In this document: positions 35,884 to 47,234 of the stretch, piece by piece
Layout of the letters: the number at the start of each line of letters is the position of its first letter
How positions within the stretch are numbered: position 1 is the first letter of the stretch
Assembly (NCBI RefSeq): GCF_000018285.1
Contig: NC_009901.1
Coordinates: 2,665,001 to 2,729,000 of the forward strand
Source of the DNA: Shewanella pealeana ATCC 700345
GTDB taxonomy: Bacteria > Pseudomonadota > Gammaproteobacteria > Enterobacterales > Shewanellaceae
Direction of reading: 5' to 3'
Length of the DNA: 64,000 bases
The notes under the pieces: generated by a model
Database searches by the model: none
What the model was told of the DNA's origin: nothing
What the model saw: only the letters and a program-made list of their open reading frames with translations
Program-made: the position numbers and the translations under genes

Positions 35884-36096
35884 TATGGCTTTCCTAAATA
35901 TTAGAAGTGTAGGGTTATCGGGTGTATTTATAACATTGATGCTATTAGTGAGAAAGAGAGATTTACGACTATTAGTAAATTTTGGGTCTTAGCATTGTTT
36001 TTATTAGTTTTACGCTGAAAAATATGAATATTCACAAATATCAGTAACTCATACTAACAATAATATAATTGCGGAACTCTATCGTTAGAGCAAAAC

Positions 36097-36126
36097 AAAA
36101 AGCCTTCACAAAAGTGAAGGCTTTTT
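36097..36126 (-). terminator. Terminator of the ftsK-serS gene string
   Basis: AAAAGCCTTCAC-AAAA-GTGAAGGCTTTTT, about 28 bp after the serS stop (minus strand). Symmetric A/T tracts allow either direction. Confidence 0.9.
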
Positions 36127-36153
36127 ATCGATAACGACTAGAAATAACAGGGA

Positions 36154-37443
<1,290 letters not shown>

Positions 37444-37458
37444 TTATTATCTTAATAG

Positions 37459-37833
37459 TTAAAAACGAGAAAACACCAATTGCTGTCCCAGATAAACGAC
37501 AAAAATACAAACGCCGACATTAACAACAACATTGAATACGGCTTTCACCAAATATCCCTGTTGCATTAGCAACAGAGTCTCATTGGAAAAAGTAGAAAAC
37601 GTGGTTAGGGCCCCTAACATACCAACCCCAATAAACGCCTTAAACTCCGGGCTAAGTTCGCTCACTTGTCCGAGTGCAAAAATAACACCCATTAAAAACG
37701 AACCTAAAATATTAACGACAAGTGTACCAAAAGGAAATCCACTACCAAATACCTGAAGCATCAATAATGAGATAAGATAGCGTAAAACCGCACCAATTGA
37801 GCCACCTAAGGCCACAAAAAGTACATTATTCAT
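37459..37833 (-). CDS. crcB: Fluoride exporter CrcB/Fluc
   Basis: A 124-residue, four-helix channel with [11 protein letters not shown] at about 10-20, the GTLxVNxLGSFxMG segment (residues 34-48) and [15 protein letters not shown], the Na+-site and phenylalanine-box region. It exports fluoride. ATG 37833 follows GAGGAGA, overlapping the end of rarA by 8 bp. No fluoride riboswitch is seen, because it lies inside an operon. Confidence 0.95.
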   Translation of the reverse strand: MNNVLFVALGGSIGAVLRYLISLLMLQVFGSGFPFGTLVVNILGSFLMGVIFALGQVSELSPEFKAFIGVGMLGALTTFSTFSNETLLLMQQGYLVKAVFNVVVNVGVCIFVVYLGQQLVFSRF

Positions 37834-39157
37834 ATCTTTTCTCCTCACTTTGTTCGTCAAGAAGCTTCAACTGAGCCAGTTTATCTTTAATACGCTTTTC
37901 AAAACCACGCTCTGTTGGATAGTAAAATTGCTGTTCGGTTAAAGATGGAGGCAAATATTTCTCGCCACTTGCATAGGCATTAGGTTCGTCATGAGCATAA
38001 CGATAGCCTTCGCCTTTGCCTATCTCTTGCATCAATTGAGTCGGTGCATTACAAAGATGCTTAGGTACAGGTTCGTGTCCCGTTTCTCGGGCAAGCTGTC
38101 TTGCCTTCGCAAAAGCGGTATATACCGCATTACTCTTAGGTGCACTCGCTAAGTACAACACAGCTTGTGCTATGGCACGCTCACCTTCCGAAGGCCCCAC
38201 CCGATGAAAGCATTCCCATGCATTAACGGCGACGGTCATCGCCATTGGATCGGCATTACCTATATCCTCTGAGGCGATGGCTAAAAGACGCCGACCGATA
38301 TAAAGCGGGTCACAACCGCCCTCAAGCATTCGACAATACCAATATAGTGCCGCATCAGGAGCAGAACCACGAATCGACTTATGAACGGCAGAAATCAAGT
38401 CGTAATACTGATCGCCATTCTTATCAAAGCCAGCAAGTTGCTGCCCGGCTACCTGCACTATCATCTCTTCAGTGAAGGCCTCACCATCTTTAAGCATATC
38501 GCTCATTAGCTCGATAAGGTTTAACGCCTTACGCGCATCACCGTCACAAGTTTGAGCAAGCTTTAAGGCTACATCGGGTGGCAGCAGAAATTTACGCTTA
38601 CCTAAGCCACGCTCTTCATCTTTTAGCGCTTGTTGGACTATCTGCCCAATTTCATCCGCTTCAAGCTGTTTAATAACATAAACCCTAGCTCTGGATAATA
38701 ATGCGTTGTTTATCTCAAATGATGGATTTTCTGTGGTTGCGCCAATAAAAATGACTGTGCCATCTTCGATGAAAGGCAAGAATGCATCTTGTTGACTCTT
38801 GTTAAAACGATGAACCTCATCGACAAATAGCAAGGTGCGTTGTCCACGAGATTGAGCCACGTTCTTAGCATGCTCAATTGCGCTGCGGATCTCTTTTACA
38901 CCCGATGTTACCGCAGAAATACGTTCAACATGGGCATTAGCATAACGCGCCACTAACTCGGCTAAGGTAGTTTTGCCTGTGCCGGGGGGGCCCCAGAACA
39001 TCATGGAGTGAGCTCTTCCTGCCTCAAGCGCTTGGCGCAGGGGTTTGCCCTCACCTAAAAGATGAGTCTGACCTATATATTGCTCTAATGTTTCCGGCCT
39101 CATCCTAGCGGCTAAGGGCCTAAAATCCGGTGCGAAATCAAAACTGAAACTAGACAC
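37826..39157 (-). CDS. rarA: Replication-associated recombination ATPase RarA (MgsA)
   Basis: A 443-residue AAA+ ATPase of the clamp-loader clade. Walker A is [10 protein letters not shown] at 55-64, Walker B is [10 protein letters not shown] near 110, and the C-terminal tetramerisation region contains DIGNADPMA. RarA acts at stalled replication forks and interacts with SSB. It lies between lolA and crcB with short spacing. Confidence 0.97.
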   Translation of the reverse strand: MSSFSFDFAPDFRPLAARMRPETLEQYIGQTHLLGEGKPLRQALEAGRAHSMMFWGPPGTGKTTLAELVARYANAHVERISAVTSGVKEIRSAIEHAKNVAQSRGQRTLLFVDEVHRFNKSQQDAFLPFIEDGTVIFIGATTENPSFEINNALLSRARVYVIKQLEADEIGQIVQQALKDEERGLGKRKFLLPPDVALKLAQTCDGDARKALNLIELMSDMLKDGEAFTEEMIVQVAGQQLAGFDKNGDQYYDLISAVHKSIRGSAPDAALYWYCRMLEGGCDPLYIGRRLLAIASEDIGNADPMAMTVAVNAWECFHRVGPSEGERAIAQAVLYLASAPKSNAVYTAFAKARQLARETGHEPVPKHLCNAPTQLMQEIGKGEGYRYAHDEPNAYASGEKYLPPSLTEQQFYYPTERGFEKRIKDKLAQLKLLDEQSEEKRYE

Positions 39158-39166
39158 TGACTTCTC

Positions 39167-39793
39167 TTAATTTTGCGATTTTAAACGCTGATCATCGATA
39201 TCGACATCATCAGGTACGATAAACTTAAACAGATCTTTGTCATTCTCTGCAATAGGAGTTTGATTCGTCAGGGTAAAATCACTGGTATTACCCTGTTGAT
39301 CTTTTAAGACCATTTTAGTCAATTGCTGTTGGTTGAAGCAAACCTCAACTTCCGATACGCCGCTATCTTTATCTCTGGGGCTAATATCAAAACAGTCGCC
39401 GTTATTTACCACATCATATTGCGACCATGTGGCGTCATCGGAATGAACTAATAAAGCGATAGGAGATGCATTGATGGCCTGATTTATATCCATAACAGAG
39501 ACTTCTTCTGCAAATGGATTATAGATCCACACATCCGTGCCATCGGCAACGATCAATGACTCATCGGGTGCAGTCAGATGCCAATAAAACTGGTTAGGGT
39601 GTGAAAGTGCGAATACGCCCTCGCCTGTTTGAATAACTTTTTGATTTATATCTGTCACAGTTTGATTAAAGTTCGCTTTTAAGGTGTTAATTTCCATTAG
39701 CTTTACTTTTAAATCATCCTGCCCTCCAGCCATAGCTGGAAGGTGGCAAAACAATGGCAGACTCAAGGCTGCTATCGTGAAAATCTTTTTCAT
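39167..39793 (-). CDS. lolA: Outer-membrane lipoprotein carrier LolA
   Basis: A 208-residue periplasmic protein with a signal peptide ending in AMA (cleaved near 22). The mature part has the LolA pattern: [21 protein letters not shown] and [15 protein letters not shown]. It shuttles lipoproteins from LolCDE to LolB. Between ftsK and rarA, the standard gammaproteobacterial order. Confidence 0.96.
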   Translation of the reverse strand: MKKIFTIAALSLPLFCHLPAMAGGQDDLKVKLMEINTLKANFNQTVTDINQKVIQTGEGVFALSHPNQFYWHLTAPDESLIVADGTDVWIYNPFAEEVSVMDINQAINASPIALLVHSDDATWSQYDVVNNGDCFDISPRDKDSGVSEVEVCFNQQQLTKMVLKDQQGNTSDFTLTNQTPIAENDKDLFKFIVPDDVDIDDQRLKSQN

Positions 39794-39859
39794 TATACTC
39801 TCCGAGAAAAGCCATATTTAGGCTTAACGCTAAATCTAATTAGTCGTATTCAAACTGTT

Positions 39860-42409
39860 TTATACGTAATCTTTTGGCGGTGGTGGCGCTAGTACCTCAC
39901 GATTGCCGTTATGCCCTTGGGCACTGACGACGCCTTGAAGTTCCATCTGCTCGATGATTCGCGCCGCGCGGTTATAACCAATCTTGAACTTACGTTGGAC
40001 GCTAGAGATTGAGCCACGACGAGTTTGAGTAACGAAGGCGACCGCTTCATCATATAATGCGTCTACCTCTTCTTCACTGTCGCTAGCTTCACCGGGTAAT
40101 AATACCTGCTCGCCTTCTGCTGAACCTTGTAAAATTTCTTCGATATATTGTGGCTTACCACGCGCATGCCAATCGGCTACCACCTTATGAACTTCATGAT
40201 CGTCAATAAATGCGCCGTGTACTCGCATAGGAATACTGGTACCAGGTGGTAAATAGAGCATGTCACCCATACCTAGCAAGGTTTCAGCCCCCTGCTGATC
40301 TAAGATAGTTCTAGAATCGATTCGCGATGATACTTGAAACGCCATACGTGTTGGAATGTTAGCTTTAATCAAGCCAGTTATCACATCAACTGACGGTCTC
40401 TGAGTCGCCAAAATCAAGTGAATACCAGCCGCACGAGCCTTTTGAGCAATTCGAGCTATGAGTTCTTCTACTTTTTTACCGACGATCATCATCATATCGG
40501 CAAACTCATCGACGACAACAACAATAGAAGGCAACTTATCCAGCTCAGGCGCTTCAGGCTCCATACTATCTGAAGACTTCCAAAGTGGATCGTAGATAGG
40601 TTCACCTGACTCTTTTGCTTGTTTAATCTTAGCGTTATAGCCTTTAAGGTTTCGCACCCCTAAGGCTGACATTAGCTTATAACGACGCTCCATCTCCCCA
40701 ACGCACCAACGCAGTGCATTAGCAGCTTCCTTCATATCGGTTACTACTTCACAAAGAAGATGTGGAATCCCTTCATAAACCGATAACTCCAGCATTTTAG
40801 GGTCGATCATAATGAAGCGAACGTCATCAGGGCCAGACTTATAGAGTAAGCTGGTGATCATCACGTTAACGCCAACCGACTTACCCGAGCCTGTAGTACC
40901 AGCAACAAGAAGATGCGGCATCTTACCCAAGTCAACGACAACCGGTTTACCACCGATATCGGCACCTAACACCATGCTTAAGTGGGATGGGTTTTCTCTA
41001 AAATCTTCACAATCGAGTACATCGCGCATAAACACAGTTTCGCGGAACTTGTTTGGTAACTCTAATCCCACATAAGCCTTACCAGGGATCACTTCGACAA
41101 CCCGCACATTTTCAGCCAGTAGAGAGCGTGCCAAATCCTTTGATAGATTTGTGATTTTTGAAGCCTTCACGCCTGGAGCCAGTTCAAGCTCGAAACGAGT
41201 CACCACCGGACCTGGATACACCCCTACAACATTAGCGGTAATGTTGAAATCGGCTAACTTAACTTCGACTAGTTTACCAATCTGCTCGAGCTCTTCTTGG
41301 CTAATCGGATTTGTGGTGCGATTAGGCACATCTAATAAGGAAATACAAGGTAAAGGCGCCATAGGTGGGCGCTCTTGCTCAAGTTCTTGTCCAGGCAGAA
41401 CCACTATCCCATCGACAACTTTGGCTTTGTCTTGTTCATTACGCTTACTCACTGAAACAGGCTCGCTTGATACTTTGTTATCAGTATCAATTAACTCAAC
41501 ATCGTCAGCCTCATCATTGACCCATGGCGCGGCAATGTGTGGCTCAATCATCTGTGGGTCGATATTGATTGGCGCTGCAGCTTGTACAAAGTCTTCAGAA
41601 CGTTCAAATATTTGGGGTTCAATCCTAGGTTGAACGCTGTCAACCTTAGGCTTTTCTTTGTTAACTGTGACCGTTTTGGCCGCTGGGCTATCTTCGTTTG
41701 ACTCTTCATCATCTTCACCTGCGGCGGTATTACGGCGCTCTTTAAAACGCTCAACCACTGACAAGAAGCCTCTAGTGTCTTCGGTGTCACCCATTTCTGG
41801 CTTAAATTTGTTAGGAAGTTCTTTAAGGGCTCTAAAAAACCAGATTGTAGCGTAACCAGTTAAGTCGACAACGGTTAACCAGCTAATGCCAGTGAGTAAC
41901 GTAAAACCTGCGCCAACAAAGCAGAGTAATAATAATGTGGTACCCAGACTATTAAAGTAAGGCAGCATTGCCTGACCAATGACGTCACCTGCAACCCCAC
42001 CAGCAGAGAAACCATAGATACCATTGGCGTTCATGCTCGCTAACGCGGCAAGACTGAAAACAATAAGCAAGAATCCGATGAGACGCAGACCCACGGAAAA
42101 ATAGTCTATTTCAAGCAACTTATGAGTACGCTTGAATAGCAACCATCCTGTTAAGGCGATAATGATTGGAATGATATAGGCGCAATAACCAAAGAAATAA
42201 AATAAAACATCAGCCAACCAAGCGCCTACGGCACCGGTTAGATTATTAATTTCGCCATCAAAGTTTGATTGACTCCAACCTGGATCGGAAGAATGGAAAC
42301 TGCTCAAAGCAATAAGAACGTATGTCGCCGTCATGCAACAAAAAATAAGACTACCTTCCAATAATCTTTGAACGCCAGAGAGCGTTTTAACACTATTTCC
42401 CTTAGACAA
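39860..42409 (-). CDS. ftsK: DNA translocase FtsK
   Basis: An 849-residue septal DNA pump. The N-terminal part has four to five helices (about 20-190), then a short acidic/proline-poor linker (about 200-370), then the motor with Walker [13 protein letters not shown] near 502-513 and Walker [11 protein letters not shown]. The C-terminal gamma domain (about 785-840) reads KOPS DNA sequences. It moves chromosome ends and activates XerCD at dif. The linker is much shorter than in E. coli FtsK, as in many relatives. Confidence 0.97.
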   Translation of the reverse strand: MSKGNSVKTLSGVQRLLEGSLIFCCMTATYVLIALSSFHSSDPGWSQSNFDGEINNLTGAVGAWLADVLFYFFGYCAYIIPIIIALTGWLLFKRTHKLLEIDYFSVGLRLIGFLLIVFSLAALASMNANGIYGFSAGGVAGDVIGQAMLPYFNSLGTTLLLLCFVGAGFTLLTGISWLTVVDLTGYATIWFFRALKELPNKFKPEMGDTEDTRGFLSVVERFKERRNTAAGEDDEESNEDSPAAKTVTVNKEKPKVDSVQPRIEPQIFERSEDFVQAAAPINIDPQMIEPHIAAPWVNDEADDVELIDTDNKVSSEPVSVSKRNEQDKAKVVDGIVVLPGQELEQERPPMAPLPCISLLDVPNRTTNPISQEELEQIGKLVEVKLADFNITANVVGVYPGPVVTRFELELAPGVKASKITNLSKDLARSLLAENVRVVEVIPGKAYVGLELPNKFRETVFMRDVLDCEDFRENPSHLSMVLGADIGGKPVVVDLGKMPHLLVAGTTGSGKSVGVNVMITSLLYKSGPDDVRFIMIDPKMLELSVYEGIPHLLCEVVTDMKEAANALRWCVGEMERRYKLMSALGVRNLKGYNAKIKQAKESGEPIYDPLWKSSDSMEPEAPELDKLPSIVVVVDEFADMMMIVGKKVEELIARIAQKARAAGIHLILATQRPSVDVITGLIKANIPTRMAFQVSSRIDSRTILDQQGAETLLGMGDMLYLPPGTSIPMRVHGAFIDDHEVHKVVADWHARGKPQYIEEILQGSAEGEQVLLPGEASDSEEEVDALYDEAVAFVTQTRRGSISSVQRKFKIGYNRAARIIEQMELQGVVSAQGHNGNREVLAPPPPKDYV

Positions 42410-42554
42410 TGGAAAACCTACACTAAAAAAACCTCAATTAAGGACAAGATACCAGAAATTAAGACTTTATGCAGCGTTTGCGACTTCTAAGCACGACTGA
42501 ATATTTATTCACCCGGACACTTTGCATCAATTTGTATCCTTTTGGATTTTGTAT

Positions 42555-42585
42555 AAAAAAAGGAGCCCGTTTGGCTCCTTTTTAT
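42555..42585 (-). terminator. Terminator of lrp
   Basis: AGGAGCC-CGTTT-GGCTCCT with A7 and T5 tracts, 15 bp beyond the lrp stop codon. Confidence 0.88.
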
Positions 42586-42599
42586 AGAAAGTATGTCAA

Positions 42600-43103
42600 T
42601 TAAGCATCTGAAACGGTATTGATAGCAACACGATTGGTTTGCTTAACTTCTTCCATCACGACATAAGTACGAGTATCTGAAACTGCTGGCAACTTCAGCA
42701 GTGTTTCACCGAGTAAACGACGATATGCAGACATATCTGAAACTCGCGTCTTTAATAAATAGTCAAAATCACCAGAGACTAAATGACATTCTTGGATGTC
42801 ATCGAGCAGTTGTACGGCTTTATTGAACTTATCAAACACCTCAGCAGTGTCACGGTTTAAGGTGATTTCTACAAAGACTAATAATGAAGCACCCAAGTAA
42901 TGAGGGTTTACTAATGCCGTGTAACCCTTTATATAACCTTGCTTTTCAAGTCTTTTAACTCTTTCAAGGCAAGGTGTTGGGCTTAAACCTACACGCTTAG
43001 ATAACTCGACATTTGAAATTCGGCCATCAATCTGTAATTCATTAAGTATATTTCTATCAATACGATCTAAGTCTTTTATAGGACTCTTTTTATTATTAAC
43101 CAT
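42600..43103 (-). CDS. lrp: Leucine-responsive regulatory protein Lrp
   Basis: A 167-residue Lrp/AsnC regulator: an N-terminal helix-turn-helix with DLDRIDRNILNELQ then LSKRVGLSPTPCLERVKRLE, and a C-terminal RAM ligand domain. It matches E. coli Lrp closely. The ATG at 43103 gives the family N-terminus; the upstream start at 43142 adds unrelated residues. It is divergent from ald, whose homologues are often Lrp-controlled; an inverted repeat CCTGAA-N9-TTCAGG lies between them at 43201-43221. Confidence 0.96.
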   Translation of the reverse strand: MVNNKKSPIKDLDRIDRNILNELQIDGRISNVELSKRVGLSPTPCLERVKRLEKQGYIKGYTALVNPHYLGASLLVFVEITLNRDTAEVFDKFNKAVQLLDDIQECHLVSGDFDYLLKTRVSDMSAYRRLLGETLLKLPAVSDTRTYVVMEEVKQTNRVAINTVSDA

Positions 43104-43283
43104 ATATATAACCCTGGTTGGCTGATAAGGCGATATTATCATCTACTTTTAAAAAATCTTCAGCAGCATAAACTGCGTAATGAATACTATACTAGATTTC
43201 CCTGAAACATTCACGTTCAGGCAATATAAAATAACAATTACACCCATAGAGAATGGGTTTTTATGCGAATTTGAGGCTCGAAG

Positions 43284-44399
43284 ATGATTATAGGTGTTCC
43301 AAAAGAAATCAAAAACCACGAATATCGTGTTGGTATGGTTCCATCAAGTGTTCGTGAATTGACGTCACGTGGTCATGAGGTTTTTATTGAAACAAATGCT
43401 GGTTCAGGCATTGGTTTTGTAGATCAAGATTACATCGAAGTTGGTGCAAAAATACTGGATACCGCTGCAGAGGTATTTGCTAAATCAGAAATGATTGTAA
43501 AAGTAAAAGAACCCCAAGCCGTTGAACGTGCAATGTTGCGTGAAGACCAGCTACTGTTTACCTATCTTCATCTAGCGCCGGATCTGCCTCAAACAGAAGA
43601 TCTCGTTAAAAGTGGCTCTGTGTGTATAGCGTACGAGACAGTTACTGATGATCGCGGTACCCTTCCACTACTCGCACCTATGTCAGAAGTTGCTGGACGC
43701 ATGTCAATTCAAGCCGGTGCTATGGCATTAGAAAAATCTATGGGTGGTCGCGGCATGCTACTCGGCGGCGTACCCGGTGTAGAGCCTGCTAAAGTCGTTA
43801 TCATTGGTGGCGGCATGGTAGGTACCAACGCTGCGCAGATGGCTGTTGGTCTAGGTGCTGACGTTGTTATCTTAGATAGAAGCATCGATGCGCTTCGTCG
43901 TCTCAATGCACAATTCGATAATAAAGTTAAAGCTATCTACTCAACGGCAGACGCTATCGAAAAACACGTACTAGAAGCTGACCTTGTTATCGGTGGTGTA
44001 CTGGTCCCAGGCGCCGCAGCACCAAAGCTTGTGACGAAAGAACACATCAAACGTATGAAGCCTGGTTCAGCAATTGTAGACGTTGCAATCGACCAAGGTG
44101 GTTGTATTGAGACATCACACGCTACAACTCACCAAGATCCAACTTATATCGTAGATGATGTTGTACATTACTGTGTGGCAAACATGCCTGGCGCTGTAGC
44201 CCGTACATCAACATTCGCTCTTAATAATGCTACTTTGCCGTATATCATTAAGCTAGCTCAATTAGGCTATAGAGAAGCGCTATTACAAGATAAGCACTTA
44301 CTTAATGGCCTTAATGTTATGCACGGTAAGATCACTTGCGCCGAAGTTGCTGAAGCATTGAACCTTGAGTTTGTTGATCCAACTATCCTGCTTAAGTAA
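43284..44399 (+). CDS. ald: Alanine dehydrogenase
   Basis: A 371-residue NAD-dependent enzyme interconverting alanine and pyruvate plus ammonia. It has the opening [17 protein letters not shown], the substrate-binding Lys75 and catalytic His96 (YLHLAPD), and the Rossmann motif [12 protein letters not shown] near 172. It faces lrp across a 180-bp intergenic region, so Lrp control is likely. A terminator follows at 44410. Confidence 0.98.
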   Translation: MIIGVPKEIKNHEYRVGMVPSSVRELTSRGHEVFIETNAGSGIGFVDQDYIEVGAKILDTAAEVFAKSEMIVKVKEPQAVERAMLREDQLLFTYLHLAPDLPQTEDLVKSGSVCIAYETVTDDRGTLPLLAPMSEVAGRMSIQAGAMALEKSMGGRGMLLGGVPGVEPAKVVIIGGGMVGTNAAQMAVGLGADVVILDRSIDALRRLNAQFDNKVKAIYSTADAIEKHVLEADLVIGGVLVPGAAAPKLVTKEHIKRMKPGSAIVDVAIDQGGCIETSHATTHQDPTYIVDDVVHYCVANMPGAVARTSTFALNNATLPYIIKLAQLGYREALLQDKHLLNGLNVMHGKITCAEVAEALNLEFVDPTILLK

Positions 44400-44409
44400 A
44401 ACGACTCAT

Positions 44410-44442
44410 AAAAAAAAGGAGCCTATATGGCTCCCTTTTTTT
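44410..44442. terminator. Bidirectional terminator after ald
   Basis: AAAAAAAAGGAGCC-TATAT-GGCTCCCTTTTTTT, between convergent ald and the response-regulator gene. Confidence 0.9.
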
Positions 44443-44459
44443 GAACTCTTGCTAATGAC

Positions 44460-45143
44460 TTAGCTTATCGTAGAAAAACTGTAGCCCTTTCCCCTAACTG
44501 TGTTAATTAGAGTCTTAGGTAATTGCATCTCAAACAGCTTACGGCGGGTATTACTGATATGCATATCCAGATTACGATCAAATTTTCCGAGCTCTTTCTC
44601 CAGTATACGAAGTTGTAGTTCCTGCTTAGTTACCACTTGACCTTTTCTCTCGAACAAATATTTAAACAGCCTAAACTCAGTCTGAGTGAAAACCACCGAT
44701 TTCTTATAAATTGAAATAGTGTTTAGCCTATCATCAAAGTCAATATCTTCAGGTTTAACACTTTTTAGCTCAGGCCAGTTGTTTTTGCTTTCTAATCTGC
44801 GTCCCACGGTCTGTATCCGAACCAATAGCTCACGCTGACTACAAGGTTGAATTAAATAGTCATCGGCACCAAGCTCATAAGCATGGATCCTGTCTTCTTC
44901 AGAATCTGTATCCGAGAATATCATTTTCGGTGTCTTCGTTTGCTTTAGCAGACAATGCTCAATATCAGTTATATCTGACATATTAAGGAATAATAAAATT
45001 AGATCGGCATAGATAGACGCCTCTTTAAGGCGTTGTTCATCAAAGTTGTTTGCGAGGGTTACAGTAAAATCATTGCCTGCAAGAAGCTGAGCCAATTTCC
45101 CTATAACAGTGGAACCATTATCCACCAGCAAAATGTGTTTCAT
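44460..45143 (-). CDS. Orphan OmpR-type response regulator with a degenerate receiver domain
   Basis: A 227-residue protein with a receiver domain (1-120) and an OmpR/PhoB winged helix (about 130-227, with the VFTQTEFRLFKYLF and NTVRGKGYSF signatures). The receiver lacks the phosphoryl-accepting aspartate: Phe52 occupies that place in DLILLFLNM. The conserved lysine is Gln99 in LIQPC. It therefore cannot work by ordinary phosphorylation, and no histidine kinase lies nearby. It may be active constitutively or controlled by another signal. Targets unknown. Confidence 0.9.
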   Translation of the reverse strand: MKHILLVDNGSTVIGKLAQLLAGNDFTVTLANNFDEQRLKEASIYADLILLFLNMSDITDIEHCLLKQTKTPKMIFSDTDSEEDRIHAYELGADDYLIQPCSQRELLVRIQTVGRRLESKNNWPELKSVKPEDIDFDDRLNTISIYKKSVVFTQTEFRLFKYLFERKGQVVTKQELQLRILEKELGKFDRNLDMHISNTRRKLFEMQLPKTLINTVRGKGYSFSTIS

Positions 45144-45260
45144 TACCTAACAGCTCAAATACGAATAATTCGCATTAAGATTACATTAAATAAAACCAAT
45201 AATCTAGTCGCTTGTATTAAATTGATTTAGCTCTACGAGCCTAATAATCATTACAAGAAC

Positions 45261-45292
45261 AAAAAAGGCCAGCTGCGGTAGCAAACTGGCCT
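45261..45292 (-). terminator. Terminator of the DUF885 lipoprotein gene
   Basis: On the minus strand AGGCCAG and CTGGCCT form a stem followed by six T residues, about 20 bp beyond the stop. Confidence 0.8.
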
Positions 45293-45312
45293 ATTGGAGA
45301 CAAAGATTTTGA

Positions 45313-47085
45313 TTACTTACTTAACATCAGCTCTCGGATATATTTAACTGGAGCACTGCCGTAACTCAAAAACTCTTCATGGAAAGCTTTTAAATCGAAA
45401 TCATCACCCTTTAGCGCCTTATACTCTTCTCTAAAGTCATAGATCTCACGATAACCTGAATAATAGCTAGTCAGCTGAACCTGACTCAGCGTTGCTCTAC
45501 GCCATTTACCTTCGGCTTCAGCTTGCTGCTGAAAGGCTTCATTCATCATCAAGTCTAACGCTTGCTCTTCAGTCATGCCTTTTACTTGGATACTGTAATC
45601 GAGAATAGTGTTACAGATCACGCGTAAATTCCATTTGTAGTACATGAGCCACATTTCAGGCTCAAAATCACCATAACCCTCTTCAAGCATCATACGTTCG
45701 GTATAGACAGCCCAGCCTTCAACCATGGCGCCATTACCAAACAGACTCTTGATAAGACTTGGGGACTCGTTGGAGTAGACTAGCTGAGTGTAGTGACCAG
45801 GAATAGCTTCGTGGATATTAAGCACTTGCAGGATCCAGTGATTATATTCACGTAAGTAACTCTCTGCTGAATCACTACTCATCCCATCGAGTGGAGTAAC
45901 GTTATAATAGGTGTTTCCTGATTTTTCATATGGTCCAGGCGCACTGATCGATGCTCCCGCATAGCCTCTCATATAGGCAGGCGTTTCACGCACAACCAAA
46001 GGCTTATTCGGATCCAGCGTCACTAGGTTTTTCTCATTTACGAAAGCCACAAGTTCAGGGATCTGCGCTCGTACCTCATCAACAAAATCGTCCCGCTTAA
46101 CATGCTTAGCCGATAGCTTATCAATAAGCGCCTTTATCGCTAGCTTGTCATCTTTAGGTTTTGGTGTATCAAAATACTTACCCCAGATTTTTGTCGTTAT
46201 CTTTGCCATTTCAGCTTGGACACGGTTTTTATCATTTACGGCTTTTTCATAAAGGGCTTTGCCCGACATCCCAGCTTGAATATCGTAGGCAAACTTTTGC
46301 TCGTAAAGCTCAGCTCCAATACGGAAACTTCTCGCCCCTTGCTTGTCAAGTTTCGACTCTAAGGCCTTTAACCAGTCAAGGTGCTCATTTATAGCGATAG
46401 TCGCTTCATTAAATCGATTAGCAAATAGCGCCTTCTCTTGATTGGTTAATCCTGATTTAATCGCCTGATCGAGTAACTCATTTGAGAACACGGAAAACGC
46501 GCCCTTATTTTGCATAATGGCAAGTTGTGTGTGCTCAAGAGTGGGATCTTTAATATTTGCACGAGCAGCCGCATAATATGCGGGCACATTTTCCATTCTA
46601 AACATCACAGAACGAAGGCGTTCGTCTAAAGGAGCAAAGTCTTCATTAATTATCTGTGCAAAACCACCTGAAACATTGTAACGGGAAGGATCCCATTGCC
46701 AGGACTTAAAGGTCTCAATGTTCCACTTCATCTCAGCCAGTAGGTTCTCAATCAGTCGATAATCGGTCAACATGGTAGGGGTCATCAACTTAGGATCGAA
46801 CTTTGCCAATTGTTGCTGCTGAGTCTGTACAAAGGTGAGGCTCGCCTGCCTCGTTTCGGCGTTAGGCACTTTTAGAACGCCGTCGTACTTGTGAAAGCCG
46901 CTGTATAGGGCCCATGTTGGGGATTCAACCCACAAGGCATCGATAAAACTAGTGCTAAATTGAGCAAATGCTGAATTTTGATCAGTAATCTCGACCGCTA
47001 CGGGTTCTGTTGTTTGCTGACTTTGACAGGCCGTAAGGCCTAGCAGAGAAAGCGCTATCGCCAATGGCAGCGCGGCTCTTTTCAT
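45313..47085 (-). CDS. DUF885-family lipoprotein (predicted metallopeptidase)
   Basis: A 590-residue lipoprotein; lipobox LTAC places the modified cysteine at 20. The DUF885 domain fills the rest. A zinc-protease-like motif HEAIPGH lies at 425-431, with a downstream glutamate in VEGWAVYTERMMLEEG, an arrangement like thermolysin-type gluzincins. Substrate is unknown; members are usually envelope peptidases. It is a single gene with its own terminator. Confidence 0.9.
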   Translation of the reverse strand: MKRAALPLAIALSLLGLTACQSQQTTEPVAVEITDQNSAFAQFSTSFIDALWVESPTWALYSGFHKYDGVLKVPNAETRQASLTFVQTQQQQLAKFDPKLMTPTMLTDYRLIENLLAEMKWNIETFKSWQWDPSRYNVSGGFAQIINEDFAPLDERLRSVMFRMENVPAYYAAARANIKDPTLEHTQLAIMQNKGAFSVFSNELLDQAIKSGLTNQEKALFANRFNEATIAINEHLDWLKALESKLDKQGARSFRIGAELYEQKFAYDIQAGMSGKALYEKAVNDKNRVQAEMAKITTKIWGKYFDTPKPKDDKLAIKALIDKLSAKHVKRDDFVDEVRAQIPELVAFVNEKNLVTLDPNKPLVVRETPAYMRGYAGASISAPGPYEKSGNTYYNVTPLDGMSSDSAESYLREYNHWILQVLNIHEAIPGHYTQLVYSNESPSLIKSLFGNGAMVEGWAVYTERMMLEEGYGDFEPEMWLMYYKWNLRVICNTILDYSIQVKGMTEEQALDLMMNEAFQQQAEAEGKWRRATLSQVQLTSYYSGYREIYDFREEYKALKGDDFDLKAFHEEFLSYGSAPVKYIRELMLSK

Positions 47086-47234
47086 ATTGTGATCCCTTAA
47101 TTTGTTAGTTCGTGGTCTTTGCCACTTTTAATGCCCTCTCAGTAAATCATGTTCTGGTGATTTTTTCAGTAACTATGCTTATTTTGACAAGCTTTGTTAC
47201 ACAAGGAGGGCTTAATTTTATTATGGTTATCAAA

